Shown here piece by piece: positions 1 to 10,755 of a stretch of DNA of 64,000 nucleotides. A program made the translations under genes and the position numbers. This DNA is from Asterella californica (taxonomy: Eukaryota; Streptophyta; Marchantiopsida; Marchantiales; Aytoniaceae). How positions within the stretch are numbered: the stretch's first letter is position 1; each line of letters opens with the position of its first letter. The DNA lies in NCBI GenBank assembly GCA_036924285.1, contig JAYKYS010000010.1:9362001-9426000 (forward strand), read 5' to 3'. The notes under the pieces were generated by a model. It ran no database searches. It was not told the DNA's origin and saw nothing but the letters and a program-made list of their open reading frames with translations.

Positions 1-67
1 CGGGCTCCTTATGATCATATTATTATTATTATTATTATCAGCAATTCCGCTCCACACTCAAGCTTCG

Positions 68-160
68 TAACTTCTGCTTCTCGGTGACGAGGGCGAAGAC
101 AAAAGCCGACATCAAGATTCCTAACTTCTGCTTCTCAGGGACGTGGGCGAAGACAAAAGC
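68..160. repeat. two-copy direct repeat beside the tRNA gene
   Basis: A unit of about 37 bp (taacttctgcttctc followed by gggcgaagacaaaagc) occurs at about 68-104 and again at about 121-160 with a few substitutions. Read on the minus strand it lies just downstream of tRNA-Ser. It supplies TTTT runs (complement of gacaaaagc and agcaaaag) that could end Pol III transcription. Confidence 0.6.
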
Positions 161-166
161 AAAAGT

Positions 167-248
167 CGTGGTCGGCAGGATTCGAACCTGCGCGGGCAGA
201 GCCCACATGATTTCTAGTCATGCCCGATAACCACTCCGGCACGACCAC
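167..248 (-). tRNA. tRNA-Ser (anticodon AGA)
   Basis: This is a nuclear serine tRNA that reads UCU and, with inosine, UCC and UCA codons. On the minus strand the 7-bp acceptor stem (GTGGTCG pairing with CGACCAC) is followed by a G discriminator at 167. The anticodon stem CATGA/TCATG encloses loop CTAGAAA, placing the AGA anticodon at 213-215. The long variable arm expected of class II serine tRNAs is present, and the T arm holds the B-box core GGTTCGAATCC. The length is 82 nt and I see no intron. The sequence agrees closely with plant nuclear tRNA-Ser(AGA) as I remember it. T-runs follow on the minus strand within 20 bp, so the gene looks intact. Confidence 0.95.
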
Positions 249-1917
249 TTCACGCATAAACCAGTTCACTATCTTATTTAATTCCATTTAAAACGGTTCC
301 ATATTCCGCATGACATTTTGTCCCGTTACATTTTTTAGATTTTGTACCTATCACCTCCTCGCCTTCTAGGCTCTCGCGCTTTCCTCACGTCATGCTCAGA
401 TTTAGTTATCTGAAAACTGTCAAGTTATGTGGCAAACAGTCCCTTGTATCGTCATTATTTGCATACCACGTTCCTCCTTCCGTAGATGACTCAATCCAGT
501 TCAACCGCGTAGGGGAAAAGGTCCTCTCCACGGCTCCTGACTCCGGCAGAGGAACCATATAGACAAATATGGACATAGTTTTAACGCATTTCCGTCCCTG
601 GCTCCGATCGCCGATGGTACATCTAAAATTTCCGATCGGTTGTTTCCCGCTCGTCGGACAACAGCAAAGTAGAAAGTCTCGAAGAAAAGTCCCACCGTGC
701 TAAACTTACTGTAAGGTAAAGCGAGCACAATGATCCGTCGGAGTAAAAAGCTCGTACAAACATGGACATATGAACCCGGACCTGGACTGACGGTAATTCA
801 CCGTCTTCCGGCGGAGGACTAGATATATCCTACATACCGGCACGTTCCCAGAAGGGATACGTGGATCCGAACTCCGGAGTAGGATGTTCTGTTTACACCC
901 GGCGGAGTTGACATGACCGTGGTCGTACTTGCCCCACTGAAAGGAGCATATCCTTTCAGGAAGTAGAAGGCCAACGACATGTCAGTGTGCTTAAACGTAC
1001 GGCTTGTGTAGAGATATATATCTCCTGTCACTAGATCCATAACCGGAGGAAGGAGTACTGAAGTTGAAGAGGTTTCATGCATGAACAAGGAGCGCATGGA
1101 AGAAACGAGAGATGTGGATTACGTAGACTAGTGTACGCAGATTCACAACAGCCGAAGGGTAGAACCGGTACCCGCGAGAAGCTGTCAACGAAATAGTCCA
1201 TGAACCACGTAGAGGACAGAATACTCGTGGCGCTGTCAACGACGCATTCCATGAAGGTAGGAGGGACGTGGTTTATGTGTGGCAAGGGACAACAAAATTT
1301 TGATCCATAACCATTTTACTGACGTAGGCGTCTGCCGGGAGCCGAACTCGGGACAATTGCCTGAACGCTTGCTCCAACGTCAGAGCATCATAACGATTTT
1401 ATCCTATTTCGCCTGCCTTCCAAGCTGTTCAAACTCATAGGACCTTTGAGCAGACAGAGTGCTGCAAAACATCATGTTAGTAGATCATCATCAAGTCTAT
1501 CTATTTTTTATTGAAAATGGACTGGGTTGGAGATGAACTATAAAACTATTGAAGTTTACTTTGGTGTTCGATTAGCAGTAATAGGGGTGTTAAAGTTAAG
1601 AAGAATTATTCTCTAACGGATGAGAGAATCTTTACCGTAACTCGGCAACGGCCACTATGTAAAGTTTAACGCATCCAACATTATCACAGTTCTACATCTT
1701 ATACCCGCGGTCATCTAAGGAGGGGTGTCAAACTTATCCGCATCCAGAAATATATACTTCAGATTAAATGTCCCGGAATGATGTCCGCATGAGCAGATCA
1801 AACCACAAACACTTTTAAGTATAGCATTGAATCGATGAAGTGGTGGAGCAAGTGGTGAAACGATCTTGCTTCAGGGGTTATCTTTTAGTTTGAAGATATA
1901 GTCATACATGCGCAAAA
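249..1917. other. low-copy-looking intergenic DNA, no supported gene
   Basis: Short ORFs exist here on the minus strand at 501-1285, but they overlap, lack recognisable motifs and look like chance. Imperfect repeats of about 35 bp occur near 1177-1215 and 1232-1265 (ctgtcaacgan followed by ccatga). A tRNA-like element is listed separately. I see nothing else. Confidence 0.5.
1320..1395 (-). repeat. tRNA-like sequence (tRNA pseudogene or SINE head)
   Basis: The minus strand carries a Pol III B-box-like core (GAGTTCGGCTC) in a T-arm-like hairpin with one mismatch, preceded at tRNA-like spacing by an A-box-like GTTGGAGC stretch. The acceptor stem does not pair well, so it is not a functional tRNA. 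It may be a tRNA-derived SINE fragment. Confidence 0.3.
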
Positions 1918-2256
1918 ATGAACTGCTTATTTGAGGAGATCAAAGGTCATGTAGACTCTATCGATCCATTTCCATGTGTCGACCGTCTCTACGCGGGCCG
2001 TCTTACTGCAATGGCTCCTAAAAGTCTTGAAGCGATTAAAAGAGCGCGCATTCGTTTGAATCTCGATGATTATGAAAAAATTGTCACGTACATCGAAGAT
2101 GAAGAAAAACTTACAGTATTACATGAAGCGGGACAAAAAACCAAAGTCGAGGTCGGAAAATATCTCAGCAAGGCGATTGTTTTCGAGATCATGGCTGCTC
2201 AGCTTTCTGAGAAGAATGACTTTCTTGTTCTCACCGGTGTTGAGTTGAAAAAATGA
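1918..2256 (+). CDS. unrecognised 112-codon ORF, perhaps a gene fragment
   Basis: The ORF opens with ATG at 1918 and reads 112 residues, mostly charged and helical, with a Lys/Glu-rich middle and end. I do not recognise a domain. A stop at 2254-2256 is followed within 100 bp by other open stretches (about 2337-2700, one in-frame stop) that are acidic and end in a run of Glu. The whole 1918-2700 interval may therefore be one decayed multi-exon or frameshifted gene cut by the retroelement starting at 2700. Chance cannot be excluded. Ribosomal or transposon affinity was considered without any motif to support it. Confidence 0.3.
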   Translation: MNCLFEEIKGHVDSIDPFPCVDRLYAGRLTAMAPKSLEAIKRARIRLNLDDYEKIVTYIEDEEKLTVLHEAGQKTKVEVGKYLSKAIVFEIMAAQLSEKNDFLVLTGVELKK

Positions 2257-2336
2257 TTTGAATGATACGGTGACATGTACAAGAAAGCTAAAGAAATCCA
2301 AGATGGCACAAGAGGTGGACTTACAGAAGAGAAAAT

Positions 2337-2699
2337 GATGACTGGTTTGACGTTGGAAGACAAGTTGAACACGAATTGTCTTCAGTGTTTGGTAGTCCAG
2401 CTAACATTGATCCTATTGCTATAAGTTCGTTTGGAATACCATCAAGAGAAGGAATACTCGAGTTTGATTCTCAATGTCAAGCAGAGAATACTTTTCCTCA
2501 GTAGGATCTTGAGAATACGCTCCCTCGTTATGAAGAAGATGGTGACATGGATATCTCACAATGTAGATATCAAGCATCAAAAAATCAAACGCACGAAGAG
2601 GACATGAGTCCGATAGCTGAAGAGGGGACTATCAACGATGAGGAAGAAGAAGAAGGACCCGGTGAAACAAGCCGTGGTGCTGGAGCTGTTCTTGATATA
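2337..2699 (+). pseudogene. acidic coding-like remnant truncated by family G LTR
   Basis: One plus-strand frame reads through about 120 codons with a single TAG at about 2502. It includes a segment with SSVFGSPANID and a terminal acidic run of five Glu. It stops making sense exactly where the GAAGAC-family LTR begins at 2700. It could be the tail of the ORF at 1918. No family is recognised. Confidence 0.25.
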
Positions 2700-4640
2700 T
2701 GTGGTGTCCACAAATTACAGGATTCACGAATTTTTGAAATTTTTGAGATTAATAACTTGTTTGTATAACTGAAGAAGCGTTGTTACTTAAGATTACGGCT
2801 TCCTTAGAAGGAAGATGATCTTATGAGCTGTTTGTAATAATAAGTTGACTTCTTCGGAAGACGACTGTCTTCTGGGAAGCGTCTTCTCTGTGATGTCTTC
2901 GGAAGTCGGAAGACAGCGGAAGACGGAAGACGGCGGAAGACACGTATCTTCCGGAAGACGGCAACCGTGGAAGCTTAACCACGTAAGGAGTAGGTGCACC
3001 TACCAGGTAGCACCGAACAGGTTAGATAGGTCGGGAGGGTCGAAACCCCTAAACTGCAGGGAAGATGCGCAGGAAGCGCATTAGCGCATTTCAGCTTCCC
3101 GTAGCAAGAGCGCTTCTTGGTTGAGAAGATCGATTCGAGGGTGAGCTTTGAGTGAGACAGCAGTGGGGTGAAATTGAGAGAGATCAGGATCGATTCGAAG
3201 CTAGAAGGAAGGCCAGGTCGAAATACTGAGAGCAGAAGAGTGTCGAGCTGAAGGCGTTTTTTGTGAACTCTCGAAAGCTGACATTGGAGGACAGCTGAGT
3301 GGAATCGAAGGTGAAAGACTCGATCGATTGAGGCGTAATCAGGAGCTGACAACGGAAGCAGCCTGGTGGAGTCGCATTGAAGCTAAGACCAGAGCCGGAA
3401 GCGCGCGGAAGAAGAAGACAACTCGGGAAGCAGATAAAAGATAGTAAAGGTTCTTCCCATGTTCTTTTCTCTTCCCACTGCTTCTCGCCTTTGTTAGGTA
3501 TCCCCCGCGCTTCCCCGGTGATTTGCAGGCAACCTGATCGATCAGTCCCCCCATCCTTATTTTCCTATTGTGACATTGGACGTAGAAGCGCTGCTCAATT
3601 TCCGTCAGACATCTTCTTGCTTCTTCTTGAGTTCAATTCGAGCTTCCCTACCCCTAGCCCTCAAATTGGAGATCTCAGCTATCAATTTCCCTACCCTACC
3701 ATCCCTCTACTCCCGAAACCTTGAACTGAAGACGCTTCGGAAGATTGAAACATCTTTGGAAGACGCTTCTGAAACTTGACTGTCTTCGGAAGCCTGACTG
3801 TCTTCGGACGACGACTGTACACAATTCGTATCAAGAGTGGATTTGCTTTGGTTTGGTGTTAAGAGAGGCTTGGTACGAATCCTGAGTGGCGTGGTGAGTT
3901 GTTTGTTATTTCGAGAAGTTAGAAGTCGAGAACTAGGCCTGTGCCTCCCGGTCTTCCAAGCTTCTCAAATCCACATCTTCCTAGAGAGACTAGAAGACTG
4001 GAAGGGCTGGCAAAATGCGCGAGAAGACGTGAGGGTCCATTTCGGATCTCTTCTGTCCAACCCATGGCAGCCATTCCTTCTTCTTCCCCAACTTAGGAGA
4101 AAGTCGTGAGGAGTCTTGCTGACAGAATCTGGAGAGAATGGTCGAGGGTCATGTCTTCCCACCGAGCAGCAAGCTTCTTCTGAGTGTGTATGAGAGGTGA
4201 GAAGTCAGAAGAACAGAGTGCAAATATCTTGAGTCTCTTGTGAGGATAGATTGCGCGTAGGAAGAAGAAGACAGATGAGACCAGTGAAGGGAAGTCTGAC
4301 TTCGGGAGGTCTTCCAAGAAAGACATTGAATCGGAAGCTGTCCCGGGAGTCTTCCCAGAGGTCACTGTCACCGCAGAGGCCCGTAACCGTCTTCTGAACC
4401 TGTTATGCACTCTACGTCTCACGAATCTTGTATCTTCTGATAGGAAGTAGGATGTAATGCAAGGTGCGTTGTCTTCTTGGTAATCCATGCGAGGCCTTGC
4501 TTAGTTAGGATTGTTTAGATATAGCTGAAGACGAGAGCTATCTAGGAAGCATTGTTAGAATCCCGGAAGACGGAGTAGCTGTCTTCTGGAAGACTAGTTT
4601 CGTCTTCTGAGAAGTAGGAGCTAGACTGTGGGCACTTGGG
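2700..4640 (+). mobile_element. family G LTR, GAAGAC-rich, 5' copy
   Basis: The segment starts TGTGGTGTCCAC at 2700. The same start, TGTGGTGCCCAC, is found on the minus strand at 14810 and at 62743. Inside are dense GGAAGAC/GTCTTCC words, and 3820-4620 matches 14520-13700 in inverted orientation. About 700 bp (roughly 2975-3720) is present here but absent from the right copy, so it is an insertion here or a deletion there. The match ends near actcacagtaagt at about 4655, where an LTR end (CA) or a splice donor could lie. I place the 3' limit only approximately. No target duplication was found. Confidence 0.6.
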
Positions 4641-4700
4641 AAGGACAGAGCCGTCAACTCACAGTAAGTGCGTGTGGCTTAGTGCAACAGATTTCCAAGT

Positions 4701-5830
4701 ATGTCGATGCATCCTCGAGGGTTGGTGTTACCCGCAGCGGAGTTGGCCGAGACCACACCCTTCCTCAAGGAGTTGAGTCTCGACTTCTTCCTGTGGGATT
4801 GGAACCTCGCCGACCAGGGTCTTCTGGAGGAGATTTGAGCGGCCTTATCACCTCGCAACCGTGTACCTGCGAAGGCACTGGTACTAGTCTTGCCTTCGAC
4901 TAGTCTTGCCAGGAAGATGGTCTTCCTCGAGTAGCTCGAGGAAGACCATTTTCCTTGACTGAAGATTGGTGGTGCAGGGCCTTCCACATGTCAGAATACG
5001 AGGACCGAGGTTATTGGCTCGAGAAGAAGATCTTACCCAGGATCGTGAGTGAGTGACATGTGCCTGGAAGCACAACTTGCCTCTTCATGGAGGACAGGCA
5101 GGGCAGGAACGGATGGAAGGTAGAGTCTTACCGGGAGTCGAAGAAGCGACTTCTGACGAAGCTGTTTCTGCATCTCTTTCCCAAGGAGAAAGCGCAGAAG
5201 ACGAGGTACCTTGGAGATCAGGACGTGGAGTTCTTGGAAGCACTGTGTGATGAAGGAGTGCTCGTCAACTGGGGCTCGTTTTTCCACATATATGTACAGA
5301 CGGAGCTAGCGTACTTAGGTACCTCGGCAGGAGGACACTTGACACCTTTCCTCTGTTACTTGTACGTAGCCATGGGGGATCTCACGGAAGATCAGTTGGT
5401 GAAGTATGGGCCAACAGGGCAACATGAGACGAGGGAAGACGATCGAGCAGCAGCGATGACTCCCCCTCCCACTCTGATGCCGCAGCTGAGGCCCGACACT
5501 CATCAGAAGACGCTTCTGGTGAGAAAAGACGACTCCAGTGGGTCGGAAGACGCCACGCCTCCGAGGAAGATGGGTCCTAGAAGTGTACATAGGAAGACCA
5601 CCTCCCTCATTCATTCGGGATCGGAGTCTTACTCGTAGGAAGAGTCGTTGAGTACCCGACCGGAGCAGAAGATCGCTTCTGCCACACCAAGGAGTCTTCC
5701 GAAGACTCTAGAAGACGAAGGATGGATGGATACTCCTACTGCGATGCGAGAAAGCGCAGTGAAGAGGACCGCTTCTACCATGGGGAGAGATCTTCCACCC
5801 CGGAAGATGAGAAGAGTAGCTTCTTCCCGT
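4701..5830 (+). pseudogene. family G ORF1, broken (retroelement protein of unknown function)
   Basis: Three frame-shifted pieces look like one former protein. From ATG 4701 to TGA 4836 there is a segment with LSLDFFLWDWNLAD. From ATG 4989 to TGA 5055 there is a segment with YEDRGYWLEKKILP. From 5060 to 5638 there is a 192-codon stretch with RLLTKLFLHLFP, GDQDVEFLEALCDEGVLVNW and a Ser/Thr/Arg-rich tail, and coding-like sequence continues to 5830. I recall similar N-terminal regions joined to the coiled-coil ORF seen at 12768-13683 in liverwort repeats, but that is memory, not proof. It has no RT or integrase. The 3' end is cut at 5831 by the LTR of E3. Confidence 0.5.
4911..4955. repeat. 21-bp inverted repeat with 3-nt loop
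   Basis: Positions 4911-4931 pair with 4935-4955. All pairs are Watson-Crick except one G.T at 4916/4950, and the loop is TAG. The repeat is centred on two CTCGAG sites. Just upstream, ctagtcttgcc is repeated at about 4884 and 4900. Confidence 0.9.
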
Positions 5831-7203
5831 TGTCGGAGTGTGATCCGTCTACCTAGGAAAGCGCCGGGCTTCTGGCTGTGGTTGTTTACTCAAGAGGTTG
5901 GCTTTCAGGTCACAACAGGAGCTATAAACACTCACACAGGAGTGTAGGATCCTCTGATATGCTCAAAAAGCGAAATTTAGGTCTCACTGATAGTAATAGG
6001 CTTAAGCGGTGAACTTTGACACTCAAAGAGAGGAAAACTATGAAGGTTTAGACTTCTAAACTTCCCCTACATGTAAATGAGGCACTACTGAACACACACA
6101 CGAAGTTTCAGTCTGAGATTGAATTCTAGCACCGAGATGTTGACAGAAAAGTTCTGAATAAGAGAATTATGGCAATTTCTGGTACCTAGACAGCTATTCA
6201 GACATAGAACAGAGAATTGGCTCGATGAATTTCAAATCTTCTCACAGTATTTGAAGTCTACAGGATGCTGAACATCCCTGTGAAGTTGGGACTCCTGATT
6301 GTTTGTAGAACTCCAGATCTCCTTCTCTAAAGTCGCTGCTCTAGATTAAGAGCTTTTCAGACCCCCTCTGCTTCAGCGGCCGCCCTGAATTACTCAATTA
6401 CTCAAATGATTCGAAACTTTTTGGACAGTCGTAGCCCTCCTGACAGTGAACGCAACCACGAAGTTTTGAAGTGATTTCCTCAATTCTGCTGCAATTGGCA
6501 CCGAAAACCCTAAAATCAACAAAAGTGATGCAGTTTTGGCACAATCCGAACTTCAATTGGGCATAACTCCTTGTTTATTGATCCAAATCGAGCAAAAATT
6601 TCACTGACAGTGCTTGGCACGACGAGCTCTCTCTTCCTGTGTTGTCAGATTTCGAAGATCCCTCACCAATTTCTCGAACTCTCCTCTAGAGCTCTGTTTC
6701 TAAACTTAGAGTTTTACAAAAGACAAAAATGGACCAATGGGAGTTCATAGCTCCACTTGACTGTCCTTTTGTGCCTTAAACTACCTGGTAACTTATCTAC
6801 ACTCATAGGCTACCACGTCAAGCCCCCTAGAGTGCCAGCGTAAAACTTAAAATACCTAAAATGACATATAGCCCTGAAAAATAACTTAAATTAGCTAGAA
6901 AGCGTGCATGGGCGACAAGTAAGTACAACCCATGAGCTCAAACCCCTATCAGCATGGAAACCCTAAGTTATGTACATTGAACGTCATAGACAAATAAGAA
7001 GTCACTTGCACAAGCGCACAAATGCTTGAACAAGATAACTAACATACTATCAGCCTACTAAGACTCAAAATAGTATTAACACCGTATGCAAAGGTGTCAA
7101 ACATATATATAAAGGACTAGAAGTAATATGAGCTAACTTCTAGAACTATCAAACCTAAGCGTCGGAGTAGAAGTCAAGCATGTAGCCGCCAAATGGCGCG
7201 ACA
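5831..7203 (-). mobile_element. 3' LTR of element E3
   Basis: On the minus strand the LTR runs from TGTCGCGCC at 7203 to CACTCCGACA at 5831, about 1373 bp with canonical TG...CA ends. A polypurine tract (agagggggtgga) lies immediately before it at 7204-7217. The same LTR, about 1282 bp, is at 43971-45252 on the plus strand, and comparing the two copies fixes both ends. A NotI-type GCGGCCGC is shared. The 5' partner LTR of E3 is missing. Confidence 0.85.
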
Positions 7204-7251
7204 TCCACCCCCTCTGAACCTGCACATCCTCTGGTATGTGCCAGATCCAGA

Positions 7252-10200
7252 TCAAGACTCTTCAGCTTCAGCTTCAAATTCATCTTCAACCTCCATTGAG
7301 TCTTCAGCTTCATCCTCAGTAAGCTCTGCAATGTTCTGGTCCTCCCCTCTCCTTCTAAAGAGCTTGATTCTCTTCCCTGCGACTGGTATCTTGAGCACTG
7401 CACCATCTAACTCTCTCAAAGAGAATGTGGCATTATCATAAACTTCTAACACCACATAAGGTCCGAACCATCTCTTGGAAAACTTTCTGATAGCGCTATG
7501 CTGATTATCAAGACTACTATCATAGACTAACACCCAATCACCTTCCTTAACTGGTTTGGGTCGTAATCTATGCGTTCTATCAAATCTGCCTTTGTTTCTC
7601 TCTCTAGCAATCTTCAACCTTTCCACAGCTTTGGCAACATCCTCTGGTCTTCGTTCTAACTGCTGGATCCTTAATGCAAGAAGATCCTCCGTACTTCTAC
7701 CATCTTCCCATGGCAAAACATTCCAAGTAGACACAACCTCCTCAATCGGCATCACAGGTTTTTGCCCTAGTATCAACTCTGCTGGCATGTAACTTGTAAC
7801 GGTACTATGAGTTGTACGATCTGCCCACAAAGCAAATGGTAGCAGTCTAGGCCATTCACGGATCTTACCCTTGCAAGCTTTTACCAAAGCTTTGATGATT
7901 GGCGGATGACCTCGTTCGCTCTTGCCATTCCCTTCAGGATTGTAAGCAGTGGTTAACGCCAACTTGATTCCCAACCGCTTGAAGAACTCAACTGCTTCTT
8001 GTGCATCCAGCTCACCCCTATCTGCAGTGATCTTTCCCACACACCCATACCTACAAATAACATCTTCAAGTAGAAAGCGGCAGACACTAGCAGTGGTCTT
8101 CGTCCTCAGAGCACGGCCTTCGACTTGGTTAGATAGATCTTCTCTAGCCAAGACTAGATACCTCATTTGTCCAAGCCCAAATGGCATAGTTATCAGATCC
8201 ACTACCCATTTGTAATGAATGGCTAAAGGATAAGTAGGATGCAATCCATCACGATGACGTACGTTGGAATACATCTGGCAAGGTATACAGGATGAAACAA
8301 ACTGTACTACATCCTTATACATACCCTTCCACCAATACTTCTCCTTCATCTTGGCAAATGTAGCCCAAACTCCTCTATGACCGGCCCATAGACTCTCATG
8401 AAACTCCTTGATCAGCTGCCGCTGCAATTCCAAGTCACATACCACCCATTGCGGTATACCTCCTTGTAGCTTAGGACGCTTCCATAGATGTCCTCCATGT
8501 AAAAAGTAACCATAAGCTATTCTACGGATCCTCTTGAAATCTGCATCAGACCAGCCTTCTTGCCTTTCCAATGAACTCAAATAGCGCCCAAGATCCAACC
8601 ACTCGCCATCATACATAGTTTCCTCAAATAACTCTAATGGAGCTGCAAAACAGCTTCTATCTCTTGTAGCAAGAGCACTAGAATAGAACTCTGTTCCCAC
8701 ATCCTCCTGATCATCTATCATTTCTTTCTCATCGTAATACCTAGCCCTTGATAACATATCTGTCACAGGATTGTCTTTTCCTGCGATATGTCTAAACTCT
8801 GGGTTCAAGGACTTGATATATGCTATCCATCTCAACATAGCAATATCTGGAGTTGTACAGCTAGTGATCATTCCCAAGAGAGGTAAACAATCTGTCTCCA
8901 CAACCACAGGTGCTCCTATCAAGTATTCCTTGTCACTCTTCATCGCAGTAACTACTCCCCATAGCTCTCTCTTGACTTGAGGGTAGTCTCTCTGCCGTGA
9001 ACTTAACACCTTAGCTCCAAAACGCACCACATATCTATTTCCATCCTCATCGTCTTGTCCTACAGCCCATCCAATGCCAATAGGACTAGTATCAACAGTA
9101 AGGATAACAGATCTGCCCAACTCATATGTTACCTTCCGTAGAGTTGGTGGTGAAGACAACAGATCCTTCAACTTCTTCATAGACTCGCTTTGCTCCTCTT
9201 GCCACTGAAATCTTTGCCCCTTCCTCAGCAGCTTGTACAACGGGTCTGCTACATGTGCAAAGTGTGGAATCCATATATGATAAAACACACATGCACCTAG
9301 AAACCTTCTCACCTCGGTAACTGATCCACATGTCTCCTTCATCCTTCGAATGGCATCAACCTTGTTTGGACAAGGTTTTCGATCATAAGATCCACATAGG
9401 TGCTCCACAATCAACACCTCCTGTTCTCCAAATACAGACTTTGCTCCTGATAAGCTCAAATGAACCTCCTCCAGTCGACTCAATATCTTATCACAATCAG
9501 CTATGTGATCTACAACAAACTTACGGCACCCCCTCTGATCCATTACCTCATTTTTCTCCTGCTCAGCACATCCTTTGATCGGCACATCATCAAGGAATGA
9601 CATAGTTTTTTCAGGAATGAAATCCCTCAAAACTTTATTCATGCCATTCATCATATGTGCTACAGAATTGGTAGCACCTTGTGGCAAGGTGCACATCCTT
9701 AGTAACCCCAACCTGTGTCCTCATTGTAGTCAAGTCTCTACTCTCAGAGGATAATTGAAACTGATCATAACCTGAATATAAGTCCCCCATGGAATAGATA
9801 GCACGACCAGCAAAAGCCTCTGCAAACTTGTCTACAATAGGTCCTATACCCATATTCCTGATAGTCACCTTGTTAACTGGCTGCATATCTTGGATAAACC
9901 TCAAAGCTCCACTCTTCTTCGGAACAGTAAACCATCTGCTAGAGTAGGGAGCTATAGATGGTTCCAAGATACCCATCCTAATCCTCTCATTGAGCAAGTC
10001 TATCAGCTTTGGTAGATGAGCTCTAGGCACAGGGATAGGACGTAGATTCCAAGGCACATGCGGTATAGTAAAGATTACCATAGGTGCAACTACACTTGGA
10101 TCTACACATCCTACTTCATGTGACTCAAACGCAAACGCCTTACCATGCCTAGATAGCATCTCCCTGAAACTCTTCTTCTCTTGCTCAGTAAGAAATCCAT

Positions 10201-10755
10201 CACCTCCAATCCTCAGCTCCTTCAATGTTGTTTCTGTGAACTGGTGTCCAATTCTTCTCGGTCCTCTGAGCGTCGGTTCTCGTGCAGCTTGCTCCATCTT
10301 CTGATTGTAATCAAGTGGTAAAGGCAAAGCCACTGGTTTGACTTTCTTTGCCACTGACTTGTACTTGGTCTCCACATACACCTCTTGCCGATCTATAAAC
10401 TTATCAATTACATCATAAAGCTCCTTGGAGCTCACTCTCACCACTCTATCTACATCATCTATAGAACTTTCTACTATAGATTTCAACTCCCCTATAGTAT
10501 CTACCAAATACTGCTCTTTAAACACTCCAGATATGTATTCATCTCCTGCTAACTCTCCACTGTCCCACAAAGACTGCTGTACATATTTCACATGTTGCCT
10601 CTCAAACCTCTTCAGATTCTCAACCTTCCTATAACACACTGATCCACATGACGTCAATCCTAAGAAGCCAGCGGATAAAACCTCATGCTCTACTGGATCA
10701 GGCGAGAATCCTATCTCTATTGTACCGTTGAAGTCTCGCTCTTCAATGGTACTCT
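7252..10755 (-). pseudogene. pol: E3 pol: RT, RNase H and integrase, one frameshift
   Basis: Polymerase part of E3. The frame is open from about 10755 (-1 relative to gag-protease) to 9635, then continues in another frame from 9711 to 7252. A single extra G in a G run near 9713 explains the break. Motifs seen: RT with QDMQPVNKVTIRN and catalytic FLDD (F-x-D-D variant); RNase H with TVDTSPIGIGWA, KREL and TDCLPLL; the integrase zinc-binding HH-CC set (HESLWAGH to CIPC); and integrase core Asp (VVDLI), Asp (TADRGE) and Glu (GKSERGH). A basic C-terminal region (GDWVLVYDSSL, GKRIKLF) ends in an acidic tail. No chromodomain is recognised. All catalytic residues are present, so decay is light. Confidence 0.9.

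Noticed and set aside
501..1285. Three overlapping minus-strand ORFs of 75-92 codons
   Set aside because: Mutually overlapping, no motifs, residue composition not protein-like; probably chance.
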